A DNA stretch of 8,278 nt from Thermoplasmata archaeon (GTDB lineage: Archaea; Thermoplasmatota; E2; DHVEG-1): contig DAOWHD010000001.1 in assembly GCA_030641605.1 (NCBI GenBank), forward strand, positions 1-8,278, read 5' to 3'. Positions 1-5,140 of this stretch are shown in pieces (the first letter of the stretch is position 1; each line of letters begins with the position of its first letter). The position numbers were made by a program, and so were the translations under genes. The notes under the pieces were generated by a model. That model saw only the letters and a program-made list of their open reading frames with translations. It ran no database searches and was not told the DNA's origin.

Positions 1-104
1 ATGATGCAATTGATGTCATGATGAAACGTGAAATACTTGAGAAGGGAGCGAAACTTTACAAGGAAATCAACAGTGAGATAAACTATGCCTATAAAAAACG
101 TTAA
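1..104 (+). CDS. 3' end of an unidentified gene, possibly a small nucleotidyltransferase (partial)
   Basis: The frame whose first full codon is at base 3 is open from the window edge to TAA at 102-104, giving 33 visible residues rich in Lys and Glu. The stretch REILEKGAKLYKE resembles the C-terminal tail of minimal (MNT-type) nucleotidyltransferase domain proteins, where a helix with an ILxxGxxLY pattern closes the fold. That resemblance is from memory and rests on few residues. No catalytic motif is visible because the N-terminal part lies outside the window. If the assignment is right, a HEPN partner gene might be expected nearby, but none is seen downstream. Confidence 0.4.
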   Translation, partial: DAIDVMMKREILEKGAKLYKEINSEINYAYKKR

Positions 105-138
105 AAAAACAATGACAGAAAACAGAGAAGAAAACTAA

Positions 139-158
139 CAACCATCATTTGATAGTTG
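139..158. repeat. Imperfect inverted repeat after the left-edge gene
   Basis: CAACCATC and GATAGTTG pair over eight positions with one C/A mismatch around an ATTT loop. No T tract follows on the + strand. It could be a 3'-end hairpin of the left-edge gene or chance. Confidence 0.25.
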
Positions 159-167
159 AAAAGGCGG

Positions 168-176
168 TTATAAAAT
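168..176 (+). promoter_or_regulatory. Possible TATA-like element before the zinc-knuckle miniprotein
   Basis: TTATAAAAT lies about 30 bases before the ATG at 203, where an archaeal TATA box driving a very short leader would sit. AT-rich sequence produces such matches by chance, and a ribosome site at 193-196 would fit only if transcription starts upstream of it. Confidence 0.25.
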
Positions 177-202
177 TGTAGATTTGAAAGATAGGTAAAT
201 TA

Positions 203-322
203 ATGGAAAAGTGTAAGCATTGTAAAAAAGAATTAGATATTGGACCAATAGTAACTGGTTACTACGATAATGGTAAATGGGTAGAAGTCCGATTATGTCC
301 ATACTGTAAATTACCGTTATAG
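203..322 (+). CDS. 39-residue zinc-knuckle miniprotein
   Basis: This short intact frame starts with ATG at 203 and ends with TAG at 320-322. AGGT at 193-196 sits six bases before the ATG and is a fair ribosome site. The protein has two CxxC pairs: C4-C7 (CKHC) near the N-terminus and C32-C35 (CPYC) near the C-terminus, separated by about 24 residues that include GYYDNGKW. This spacing is typical of a treble-clef or rubredoxin-like zinc ribbon, so binding of one Zn(II) is a good inference. Partner and function are unknown; such miniproteins may bind nucleic acid or act as protein adaptors. The same frame continues beyond two TAG codons to 472 (see findings). Confidence 0.6.
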   Translation: MEKCKHCKKELDIGPIVTGYYDNGKWVEVRLCPYCKLPL

Positions 323-406
323 AAGGGAATATAGAAGGATAATGCCTTAAAACAGAGCATATTGGAGAGAGTTTTCGGCTGTTTCCAAAATATGAGTCAT
401 GAAGAT

Positions 407-413
407 AAAAAAA
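407..413 (-). terminator. T7 tract behind the membrane miniprotein
   Basis: Seven A on the + strand read as T7 on the - strand, 18 bases beyond the TGA (432-434) of the two-helix miniprotein. Archaeal transcription commonly ends at such oligo-T tracts without a hairpin. Confidence 0.35.
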
Positions 414-431
414 TAAGGGAGTATTTAGAAA

Positions 432-638
432 TCAAAAATTATAATATTTATGGATTAGCCTCGAAATTATAACTACTACAACAAGCCATAATAAAGCAAA
501 AACAATCATTAACCAGAACGGATCAAATATATCATTCCAATGAAAGAAATTTAATACAATTCCAGATGCAAACACCAATACTCGCCAGATAAAAAATAAA
601 ACAAAAAATTCTAAAAGAATTAATATTTCCTTTTTCAT
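432..638 (-). CDS. Small two-helix membrane protein, function unknown
   Basis: The frame is 68 residues, from ATG at 638 to TGA at 432-434. It begins with MKKE, followed by a hydrophobic helix (about residues 5-30), a short polar, aromatic loop (HWNDIFDPFW, about 33-42), a second hydrophobic helix (about 43-60) and a basic tail (RLIHKYYNF). That is the layout of a hairpin-type integral membrane miniprotein. AGGT lies about 14 bases before the ATG, rather far, so the ribosome site is weak. A T7 tract follows the stop. The caution is that the reverse strand of A-rich DNA easily yields Phe/Leu/Ile-rich frames; the clean two-helix layout and the positive residues at both ends are the arguments for a real gene. 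I recognise no family. Confidence 0.4.
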   Translation of the reverse strand: MKKEILILLEFFVLFFIWRVLVFASGIVLNFFHWNDIFDPFWLMIVFALLWLVVVVIISRLIHKYYNF

Positions 639-658
639 TCATCAACAAAACCTATCTA

Positions 659-671
659 TTTTTTCTTTTTT
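659..671 (+). terminator. Oligo-T tract, possible + strand terminator
   Basis: Six T, one C, then six T form a strong pyrimidine tract that could end + strand transcripts coming from the zinc-knuckle gene. It runs into the hairpin at 669-686. Confidence 0.35.
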
Positions 672-686
672 GGTTTATTAACCAAA
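669..686. repeat. 7-bp perfect inverted repeat
   Basis: TTTGGTT and AACCAAA flank a TATT loop. It directly follows the T tract at 659-671, so with respect to the + strand the order is T tract then hairpin, the reverse of an intrinsic bacterial terminator. Confidence 0.4.
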
Positions 687-689
687 TTT

Positions 690-824
690 CTAACAGTACC
701 GCCTAATAACCCTTCCCTTTTGAAGATATGCTTCTTTGATGTCTTTATGGAGCATAATATCTCTCTCCATTCGAGTTTTCCACGGTTTCTTTTTGATTTT
801 TGTATTGCTTATTCCCCTAACCAT
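690..824 (-). CDS. Doubtful 44-residue basic frame
   Basis: ATG at 824 follows an AAGG-type site (GAAAGAAGGTA, rather close to the start) and runs to TAG at 690-692. The product would be Lys/Arg-rich with no recognised motif. Part of the same stretch is also open in another - strand frame, which runs to a TAG within 639-661 and ends in a Lys-rich tail (NLVNKPKKKK); that second frame has no start codon of its own. The two frames compete, which suggests either chance in A-rich DNA or a gene carrying an indel. Kept only as a candidate. Confidence 0.2.
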   Translation of the reverse strand: MVRGISNTKIKKKPWKTRMERDIMLHKDIKEAYLQKGRVIRRYC

Positions 825-868
825 TACCTTCTTTCCAATACTGTGCTAATTAATAATATTTTTGGAGG

Positions 869-885
869 TTTTTTTAATAAAAAAA
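869..885. repeat. T7-AAT-A7 palindrome
   Basis: Seven T, the triplet AAT, then seven A. Both strands read as an oligo-T tract followed by an oligo-A tract, so it could end transcripts from either side. GGAGG precedes it at 864-868 on the + strand but has no start codon at a usable distance. Confidence 0.35.
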
Positions 886-996
886 CATTCCTTCTCGTTT
901 CCTTTGTTAAAAGACACAAAAATCCACTGAGTCCTTTTGCCAATTTCCCTCCTGTTGGATTGTCTTTCCTTCGTAGATTTTTACATTCGGAGGCAC

Positions 997-1001
997 GAGG
1001 T
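997..1001 (+). promoter_or_regulatory. Ribosome binding site GAGGT that favours the 1009 purE start
   Basis: GAGGT lies seven bases before ATG 1009, an optimal archaeal spacing, with a second GGAGG at 989-993. The inner ATGs at 1051 and 1057 have no comparable site. The conflict is that family homology begins only at the inner starts. Confidence 0.45.
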
Positions 1002-1008
1002 AGAATCC

Positions 1009-1503
1009 ATGTCGAAACTATTAACTAATCGGCATCTATTTCTAGATTTGATGGTTATGAAAATTCAGTTAATACTTGGATCGAAATCAGATATGCCCGT
1101 TGCAGAAAAAGCAAAAAAAATTCTCGATGGATTTGACATTGAATATGACATCAATGTAGCATCAGCACATAGAACTCCAGAGGTTCTAAAGGAAATTGTT
1201 GAAAAAAACGATGCAGCGGTATTCATTGGAATTGCAGGCCTTGCCGCAGCATTACCTGGCAGTATTGCAGCCCATACTACAAAACCGGTTATAGGCGTTC
1301 CTGTAAGCGGAAAAATAAATTTAGATTCCATACTTTCAATCATTCAAATGCCTCCCGGAATACCAGTAGCTGCTGTCGGACTAGACAGAGGGGACAATGC
1401 AGCACTTCTTGCAATTGAAATACTTGCAATAAAAGATAAAAAACTCTCATCCCAGCTAGAGAAATATAGAGAAAAAATGAGAGAGAACGCATTAGCAAAG
1501 TAG
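1009..1503 (+). CDS. purE: PurE, N5-carboxyaminoimidazole ribonucleotide mutase
   Basis: PurE makes CAIR (4-carboxy-5-aminoimidazole ribonucleotide), a step of IMP synthesis in the cytoplasm; class I enzymes use N5-CAIR made by PurK, which is not in this window. From ATG 1009 the protein is 164 residues. GSKSD (24-28) binds the substrate phosphate region and SAHRTPE (52-58) carries the catalytic His54. [10 protein letters not shown] (75-84), IGVPV (95-99) and QMPPGIPV (113-120) complete the class I octamer fold. Where E. coli has AAHLPG, this protein has AAALPG. Conserved sequence starts at [12 protein letters not shown], so ATG 1051 or 1057 are alternative starts giving 150 or 148 residues; 1009 was chosen for its ribosome site. 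It is first of three purine genes, with guaAb nine bases downstream. Stop is TAG immediately followed by TGA. Confidence 0.93.
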   Translation: MSKLLTNRHLFLDLMVMKIQLILGSKSDMPVAEKAKKILDGFDIEYDINVASAHRTPEVLKEIVEKNDAAVFIGIAGLAAALPGSIAAHTTKPVIGVPVSGKINLDSILSIIQMPPGIPVAAVGLDRGDNAALLAIEILAIKDKKLSSQLEKYREKMRENALAK

Positions 1504-1512
1504 TGATGAAAT

Positions 1513-2460
1513 ATGTTTGATGCTGAAAACTTCATTGAAGAAACAGTTGAAAAAATAAAAGAAGAAGTGCCCGGAAGGACATTGATTGCTTTTTCAGGTG
1601 GTGTTGACAGTACTGTTTGTGCAGCCCTTGTAAATAAGGCGATAGGTGACCAACTAATTGCCGTCAATGTTGATACAGGGTACATGCGTAAAAACGAACC
1701 AGAAACCATCAAAAAACTGATGAAAGAGATGGAGTTAAACTATCGGTTTATCGATGCAAGTGACAAGTATTACAAAGCTCTAAAAGGTGTTAGAGACCCA
1801 GAGAAAAAGCGCAAAATAATTGGAGAACTGTTCATTCGATTATTCGAAAAAGTTGCCGATGATGAAAAAATAGAATATCTCGTGCAAGGAACCATAGCCC
1901 CAGATTGGATAGAATCTGGAGGGGAACTTAGAGATACCATAAAATCTCATCATAATGTAGGCGGACTTCCAGAAAATATGAATTTAAAACTTGTAGAGCC
2001 GCTTCGAGATTTATATAAAGATGAGGTACGAAAAGTTGCAAGAGTCTTGAAATTAAGTGTTTCAGAAAAGCAACCGTTCCCGGGCCCCGGGCTTGCAATT
2101 AGAATATTGGGCGAGGCAACTCCCAAAAGAACTGAAATTGTAAGGGAAGCATGCGATATTGTAGAAAAGGAAATAGAAATTGCAGCAGAGAAAGAAAATA
2201 TGGAACTGCCCTGGCAATATTTTGCCGTTCTCCTCCCTACAAAATCTGTAGGAGTTCATGGCGATAAAAGAGCGTATGGGGCTGTTATAGCAGTTCGTGC
2301 TGTGCAGAGTATTGATGCAATGACCTGCTCTTTTAGCAATATCCCAGCCAATGTAATCGACAGAATTTCTAACCGAATTACAAACACTCTCGGAGATGAG
2401 ATAAATCGTGTTGTATATGACGTAACAAATAAACCGCCAGGAACTGTAGAATGGGAGTGA
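1513..2460 (+). CDS. guaAb: GMP synthase subunit B (ATP pyrophosphatase/dimerisation subunit)
   Basis: This is the synthetase half of a split archaeal GMP synthase: it adenylates XMP and transfers ammonia delivered by the GuaAa partner to give GMP. The 315-residue length matches stand-alone archaeal subunits. The PP-loop SGGVDST is at 28-34, followed by the N-type ATP-pyrophosphatase core with NVDTGYMRK (52-60), QGTIAPDWIESGG (125-137) and KSHHNVGGLP (144-153). FPGPGLAIRILG (189-200) introduces the C-terminal dimerisation domain, which has SVGVHGDKRAYG (245-256) and ends in the family's KPPGTVEWE. There is no glutaminase domain; that function is the next gene. GTGATG over the purE stop is the ribosome site, six to seven bases from the ATG, so translation is probably coupled to purE. 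Confidence 0.97.
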   Translation: MFDAENFIEETVEKIKEEVPGRTLIAFSGGVDSTVCAALVNKAIGDQLIAVNVDTGYMRKNEPETIKKLMKEMELNYRFIDASDKYYKALKGVRDPEKKRKIIGELFIRLFEKVADDEKIEYLVQGTIAPDWIESGGELRDTIKSHHNVGGLPENMNLKLVEPLRDLYKDEVRKVARVLKLSVSEKQPFPGPGLAIRILGEATPKRTEIVREACDIVEKEIEIAAEKENMELPWQYFAVLLPTKSVGVHGDKRAYGAVIAVRAVQSIDAMTCSFSNIPANVIDRISNRITNTLGDEINRVVYDVTNKPPGTVEWE

Positions 2461-2467
2461 AAAGTAG

Positions 2468-3043
2468 ATGGTAAAAATCTATGTGGTAGACAACGGAGGG
2501 CAGTGGACACACAGAGAATGGCGCACTCTAAAATATCTTGATGTTGATACAAAAATAGTTTCCAATACAACCTCTTTTAAAGAGCTGGATGAAGAGAAGA
2601 TAAATGGTTTGGTTTTATCAGGTGGCGCACCACGGATAGGATTGAAAAGTGAACTTGGCAACTGTGCAGAATACCTTGAAAAAGCAGATTTTCCGATTAT
2701 GGGAATCTGTGCAGGTCATCAATTCATGGCCAGATATTATGGTGGGGAGGCAAAGCCATCGAAAGTTCCAGAATTTGGAAAGGTGGAGTTGAGATTGTTA
2801 AAAGAGGGGGATTCTCTTTTTGAGGGTGTTCCTAAAAAATCAATAGTATGGGAATCACATAATGATGAAGTGACATTACTCCCTAAAGATTTTGAACAAT
2901 TGGCTAAAAGCGAAGACTGCGAAATTCAAGCCATGCGACATAAGAAGAAACCAGTATATGGTCTACAATTCCATCCAGAGGTTGAACATACTGAATACGG
3001 GGCACAAATCTTCAAAAACTTTGTAAAAATATGTGAAAAATAA
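2468..3043 (+). CDS. guaAa: GMP synthase subunit A (glutamine amidotransferase)
   Basis: This class I glutamine amidotransferase hydrolyses glutamine and passes ammonia to GuaAb. The 191-residue protein has the N-terminal VVDNGGQW (6-13), the oxyanion strand LSGGAPRIG (50-58), the nucleophile elbow GICAGHQ with Cys81 (79-85), WESHNDEV (128-135) and the triad's His169 and Glu171 in LQFHPEVEHT (166-175). All catalytic residues are present. GGAGTGA at 2454-2460, overlapping the guaAb stop, stands seven bases before the ATG, so the two subunits should be made together. The B-before-A order and adjacency fit a 1:1 complex. An A/T hairpin with a T8 tract ends the operon 30 to 50 bases beyond the stop. 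Confidence 0.97.
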   Translation: MVKIYVVDNGGQWTHREWRTLKYLDVDTKIVSNTTSFKELDEEKINGLVLSGGAPRIGLKSELGNCAEYLEKADFPIMGICAGHQFMARYYGGEAKPSKVPEFGKVELRLLKEGDSLFEGVPKKSIVWESHNDEVTLLPKDFEQLAKSEDCEIQAMRHKKKPVYGLQFHPEVEHTEYGAQIFKNFVKICEK

Positions 3044-3069
3044 TCTATTTCAAGCATTGACAGAATTGG

Positions 3070-3091
3070 AAAAACACGATTTGTTTTTTTT
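3070..3091. terminator. A/T hairpin and T8 tract between convergent operons
   Basis: AAAAACA (3070-3076) pairs with TGTTTTT (3082-3088) around CGATT, and the right arm extends into T8 (3084-3091). It lies in the 54-base gap between the guaAa stop and the ubiX stop. On the + strand it is a good oligo-T terminator; on the - strand the left arm gives T5, so weaker termination of the ubiX operon is possible. Confidence 0.55.
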
Positions 3092-3097
3092 GGCAAC

Positions 3098-3649
3098 TTA
3101 TTCCCATCTCTTGAAAAGAGAATGCTTTATGTTGAATTGATCCAATATTTTCCCTACAATAAAGTCCACAATATCTTCAATTGTTTTGGGCCGGTGATAA
3201 AAACCTGGCATGGCCGGAAGGATTACTGCTCCACTTTCTTTGGCAGCTAGCATGTTTTTAATTCCTGGTAAATCCAAAGGAGTCTCACGTATTACAAGAA
3301 CCAATTTTCTTCCTTCTTTTAGGCAACAACTTGCGGCCCGAGATGTAAGTGTATCACCATATCCATTAGCAATAGCAGAAAGGGTTTTCATGCTGCAAGG
3401 TGCAACTACCATTCCATCTAAATGAAAAGAACCGCTGGCAGGGGCTGCAAACAAATCATCATTTTCATAACAAATATTTGTTTTATTTTTCAACCCCTCA
3501 TATTTATACCCTGTTTCGTGCTCCAAAATTTTCTTTGCACCTTTGGAAACAACTAAAGAAACTTCAATGCCAGATTTAATCATCTCTTCGAGTAATCGAA
3601 CGCCGTAAATACTTCCAGATGCTCCCCCTATGCTCAACAAGATACTCAT
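3098..3649 (-). CDS. ubiX: UbiX family flavin prenyltransferase
   Basis: UbiX joins a dimethylallyl group to FMN to make prenyl-FMN, the cofactor of UbiD-type decarboxylases. The 183-residue protein is full length: the FMN-binding GGASGSIYG (8-16), GSFHLDGMVVAPCSMKTL (73-90), IANGYGDTLTSRAA (93-106), RETPL (121-125) and the C-terminal PAMPGFYHRPKTIEDIV with the usual Tyr/Arg region. In many archaea prenyl-FMN serves the UbiD-like decarboxylase of the modified mevalonate pathway; that use here is inference, as no ubiD is in the window. ATG 3649 is supported by GGGGCGAT eight bases upstream, overlapping the stop of the preceding small frame. It is the last gene of the leftward operon and faces guaAa. 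Confidence 0.95.
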   Translation of the reverse strand: MSILLSIGGASGSIYGVRLLEEMIKSGIEVSLVVSKGAKKILEHETGYKYEGLKNKTNICYENDDLFAAPASGSFHLDGMVVAPCSMKTLSAIANGYGDTLTSRAASCCLKEGRKLVLVIRETPLDLPGIKNMLAAKESGAVILPAMPGFYHRPKTIEDIVDFIVGKILDQFNIKHSLFKRWE

Positions 3650-3655
3650 ATGATT

Positions 3656-3816
3656 TTATCGCCCCACAGTCTGTACTATATCGCTTAAAGCTTGTTTCAA
3701 ATTTTTCTCCTTTTCAAGTGTTGTACCAGTGACAATGATGTCTACACATGCTAGTGCCTTTTCTTTAGCAATTTTTTGCGATTGGTTTGCTTAACAATGT
3801 TTTCAGCTATAGCCAT
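3656..3816 (-). pseudogene. Small gene of about 53 codons broken by a one-base shift at an A6 run
   Basis: On the - strand ATG 3816 opens a frame (MAIAENIVKQTNRKK) that stops early at a TAG. Another frame carries a coherent C-terminal part: IAKEKALACVDIIVTG, then TTLEKEKNLKQALSDIVQ and TVGR, ending in TAA at 3656-3658. The frames meet at CGCAAAAAATTGC (3769-3781). One more A there would join them into an uninterrupted 53-residue protein, and the total of 161 bases is exactly one short of 54 codons. The second frame has no ATG, GTG or TTG until late. It sits between the IMPase and ubiX genes, six bases from the ubiX ATG and 39 bases after the IMPase stop. I do not recognise the family. A real deletion, an assembly error, or slippage on the A run are all possible. 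Confidence 0.5.
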
Positions 3817-3855
3817 CAAAACTGAAATTAATCTTAACTATTTTAAACCTTTACC

Positions 3856-4635
3856 TCAGGAAATAATCTCATGAACCAATTCTTCATTACATGCCGCTAT
3901 AACACTAGTTCTATCATCCAAATTAATGGACATGTCTAGCTGTTTGCCAAGAATGTTTGTTACGATACCTCCTGCCTCTCTCACAACAAGAGTTGATGCA
4001 GCAATATCCGTAACACGTAGATATTCCTTACCAACAACATAAAAATCCAAAGCACCAATAGCAACCATACACATTTCAAGCGATGCAGAACCAAGAGAGC
4101 GGACTTTGTACTTTTTAGCAAGAGAGAGCGTAGTTTTATCAAAATTTTTACCGAGGGTCAGAGAAGCAAGCACCTCCTTTGCAGGTAAATCAGGAGTGTG
4201 AATACGTTTATTATTGAGAAAAGCACCATGCCCCTTCTCGGCAATATAAATGTCCCCTGTGGGGATGTTTCGTACTATCCCAAAATCAACATCATCCAGC
4301 GTCGATCGCCCCACTCCAAGAGAAACAGAATAAAAAGAGATTCCCCTACATGCGTTACGCGTTCCATCGACTGGATCTAAAACGAACGTATACTCCCCAC
4401 CAAAATCCAAAAAACCAGCTTCCTCGGAGAGAATGTTTACCTTTACATCTGATTTCCTGATAAACTTTACCGCGGCATCTTCGGCTATTTTATCAATATA
4501 TTTTGTGGGCGTACCGTCCGCACCAATTCCTGTGTTAACCCCAAACTTGTGAAACTCAGTAGATCTTGCTCTTCTAACCTTTCTATATATTTTATCAACG
4601 GTTTTACGAGCCAATACCTTTATTTCTTCATCCAT
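3856..4635 (-). CDS. Archaeal inositol monophosphatase / fructose-1,6-bisphosphatase family protein
   Basis: The 259-residue protein belongs to the Mg2+-dependent, Li+-sensitive phosphatase superfamily; archaeal members often dephosphorylate both inositol-1-phosphate and fructose-1,6-bisphosphate (type IV FBPase). Metal ligands are in place: Glu71/Glu72 in ILSEEAG (68-74), Asp87 and Asp90 in LDPVDGTRN (86-94), and Asp210 in LRVTDIAAS (206-214). DGTPTKYIDKIAED (40-53) is the usual N-terminal motif. Candidate roles are gluconeogenesis and the inositol headgroup of archaeal lipids; sequence alone does not decide. The frame can be extended to a TTG at 4641, but ATG 4635 has AAAGGGA six bases upstream and is preferred. 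It lies 19 bases after the COG2426 gene in the same operon. Confidence 0.92.
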   Translation of the reverse strand: MDEEIKVLARKTVDKIYRKVRRARSTEFHKFGVNTGIGADGTPTKYIDKIAEDAAVKFIRKSDVKVNILSEEAGFLDFGGEYTFVLDPVDGTRNACRGISFYSVSLGVGRSTLDDVDFGIVRNIPTGDIYIAEKGHGAFLNNKRIHTPDLPAKEVLASLTLGKNFDKTTLSLAKKYKVRSLGSASLEMCMVAIGALDFYVVGKEYLRVTDIAASTLVVREAGGIVTNILGKQLDMSINLDDRTSVIAACNEELVHEIIS

Positions 4636-4654
4636 AAACAATCCCTTTCAATAA

Positions 4655-5137
4655 TCATAACGATAGCCATTGATAGACGCCTCTTAAGTAGAGATAAAGT
4701 ATCGTAGTAAGAGTTGCAGATATAATAACCCCTACAAATATTGTAAGTAATGACCTAGAAAACTTTAAATCAAAAAGATACGCAATCAGAGCGCCCGTCC
4801 ATGCGCCTGTGAAAGGCAAAGGTATGGCTACAAATAGAAGTAAACCAAGAGTTTCATATTTTCTGATTTTAGCATCTGCTTTTTTTCTAGTTCTTTTAAA
4901 AAGCCAGTCCATAATTTTTGTCCAAAATCTAAATCTTCTCAAAAATTTCTCAACAAATTTGAAGAATAAAAGAACAAATGGGATAGGCAACATATTTCCC
5001 AGTACGGCCAAAGGAAAAACCTGCCACCAGTACCAATGAAACTCCCACATTGCATAAGGAATGACATACCTCGATTCAATCCAGGGTATCATAGATCCAA
5101 AAAATATTTGAAACCACTCGGGTAACATATCAAACAT
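4655..5137 (-). CDS. COG2426 / small multidrug export family membrane protein
   Basis: This 160-residue integral membrane protein matches the pattern of the Sm_multidrug_ex (COG2426) family. The N-terminal hydrophobic half has PWIESRYVIPYAM (18-30), corresponding to the family's P-IE-R---P signature, and LGNMLPIPFVLLFF (46-59). A basic cytoplasmic loop rich in Lys/Arg (about 60-95) follows, then the second half with IPLPFTGAWTGALIAYLF (about 105-122) and a last helix before the C-terminus. About four or five membrane segments are expected. The export label comes from family naming; the substrate is unknown. ATG 5137 is three bases beyond the pyrC stop and its ribosome site GGTGA is inside the last pyrC codons, so translation is coupled. 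ATG 5128 is a less likely alternative. Confidence 0.85.
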   Translation of the reverse strand: MFDMLPEWFQIFFGSMIPWIESRYVIPYAMWEFHWYWWQVFPLAVLGNMLPIPFVLLFFKFVEKFLRRFRFWTKIMDWLFKRTRKKADAKIRKYETLGLLLFVAIPLPFTGAWTGALIAYLFDLKFSRSLLTIFVGVIISATLTTILYLYLRGVYQWLSL

Positions 5138-5140
5138 GTC

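Larger units (their letters stand above)
639..1008. other. Gene-poor stretch upstream of purE
   Basis: About 370 bases separate the membrane miniprotein from the purE start. The + strand shows only an implausible Phe-rich frame starting with TTG. The - strand shows the doubtful frame at 690-824 and a 29-residue GTG-started frame at 907-996 ([10 protein letters not shown] at its start) ending in TAA. Short A/T hairpins lie at 669-686 and 869-885. Bases 989-1001 hold GGAGG and GAGGT ahead of the purE ATG. I see no tRNA, box C/D RNA or repeat array. It may be a decayed small-gene region that also carries the purE promoter. Confidence 0.5.

Noticed and set aside
105..137. Tiny + strand frame MTENREEN
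   Set aside because: Eight codons with no ribosome site; below what can be supported.
720..1028. 102-residue Phe-rich frame on the + strand before purE
   Set aside because: It starts with TTG without a ribosome site, overlaps the purE start, has no recognisable motif, and its Phe/Ser/Leu bias is what antisense of A-rich DNA gives.
1065..1343. 92-residue - strand frame opposite purE
   Set aside because: It lies wholly antisense to conserved PurE codons, so it is a shadow.
1503..1526. Box C/D RNA-like GTGATGA followed by CTGA
   Set aside because: The spacing is far too short for a guide RNA and the bases are the purE/guaAb junction with its ribosome site.
2079..2093. GC-rich near-palindrome CCCGGGCCCCGGG in an AT-rich gene
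   Set aside because: It encodes the invariant PGPG motif of GuaAb; Pro and Gly codons force the composition.
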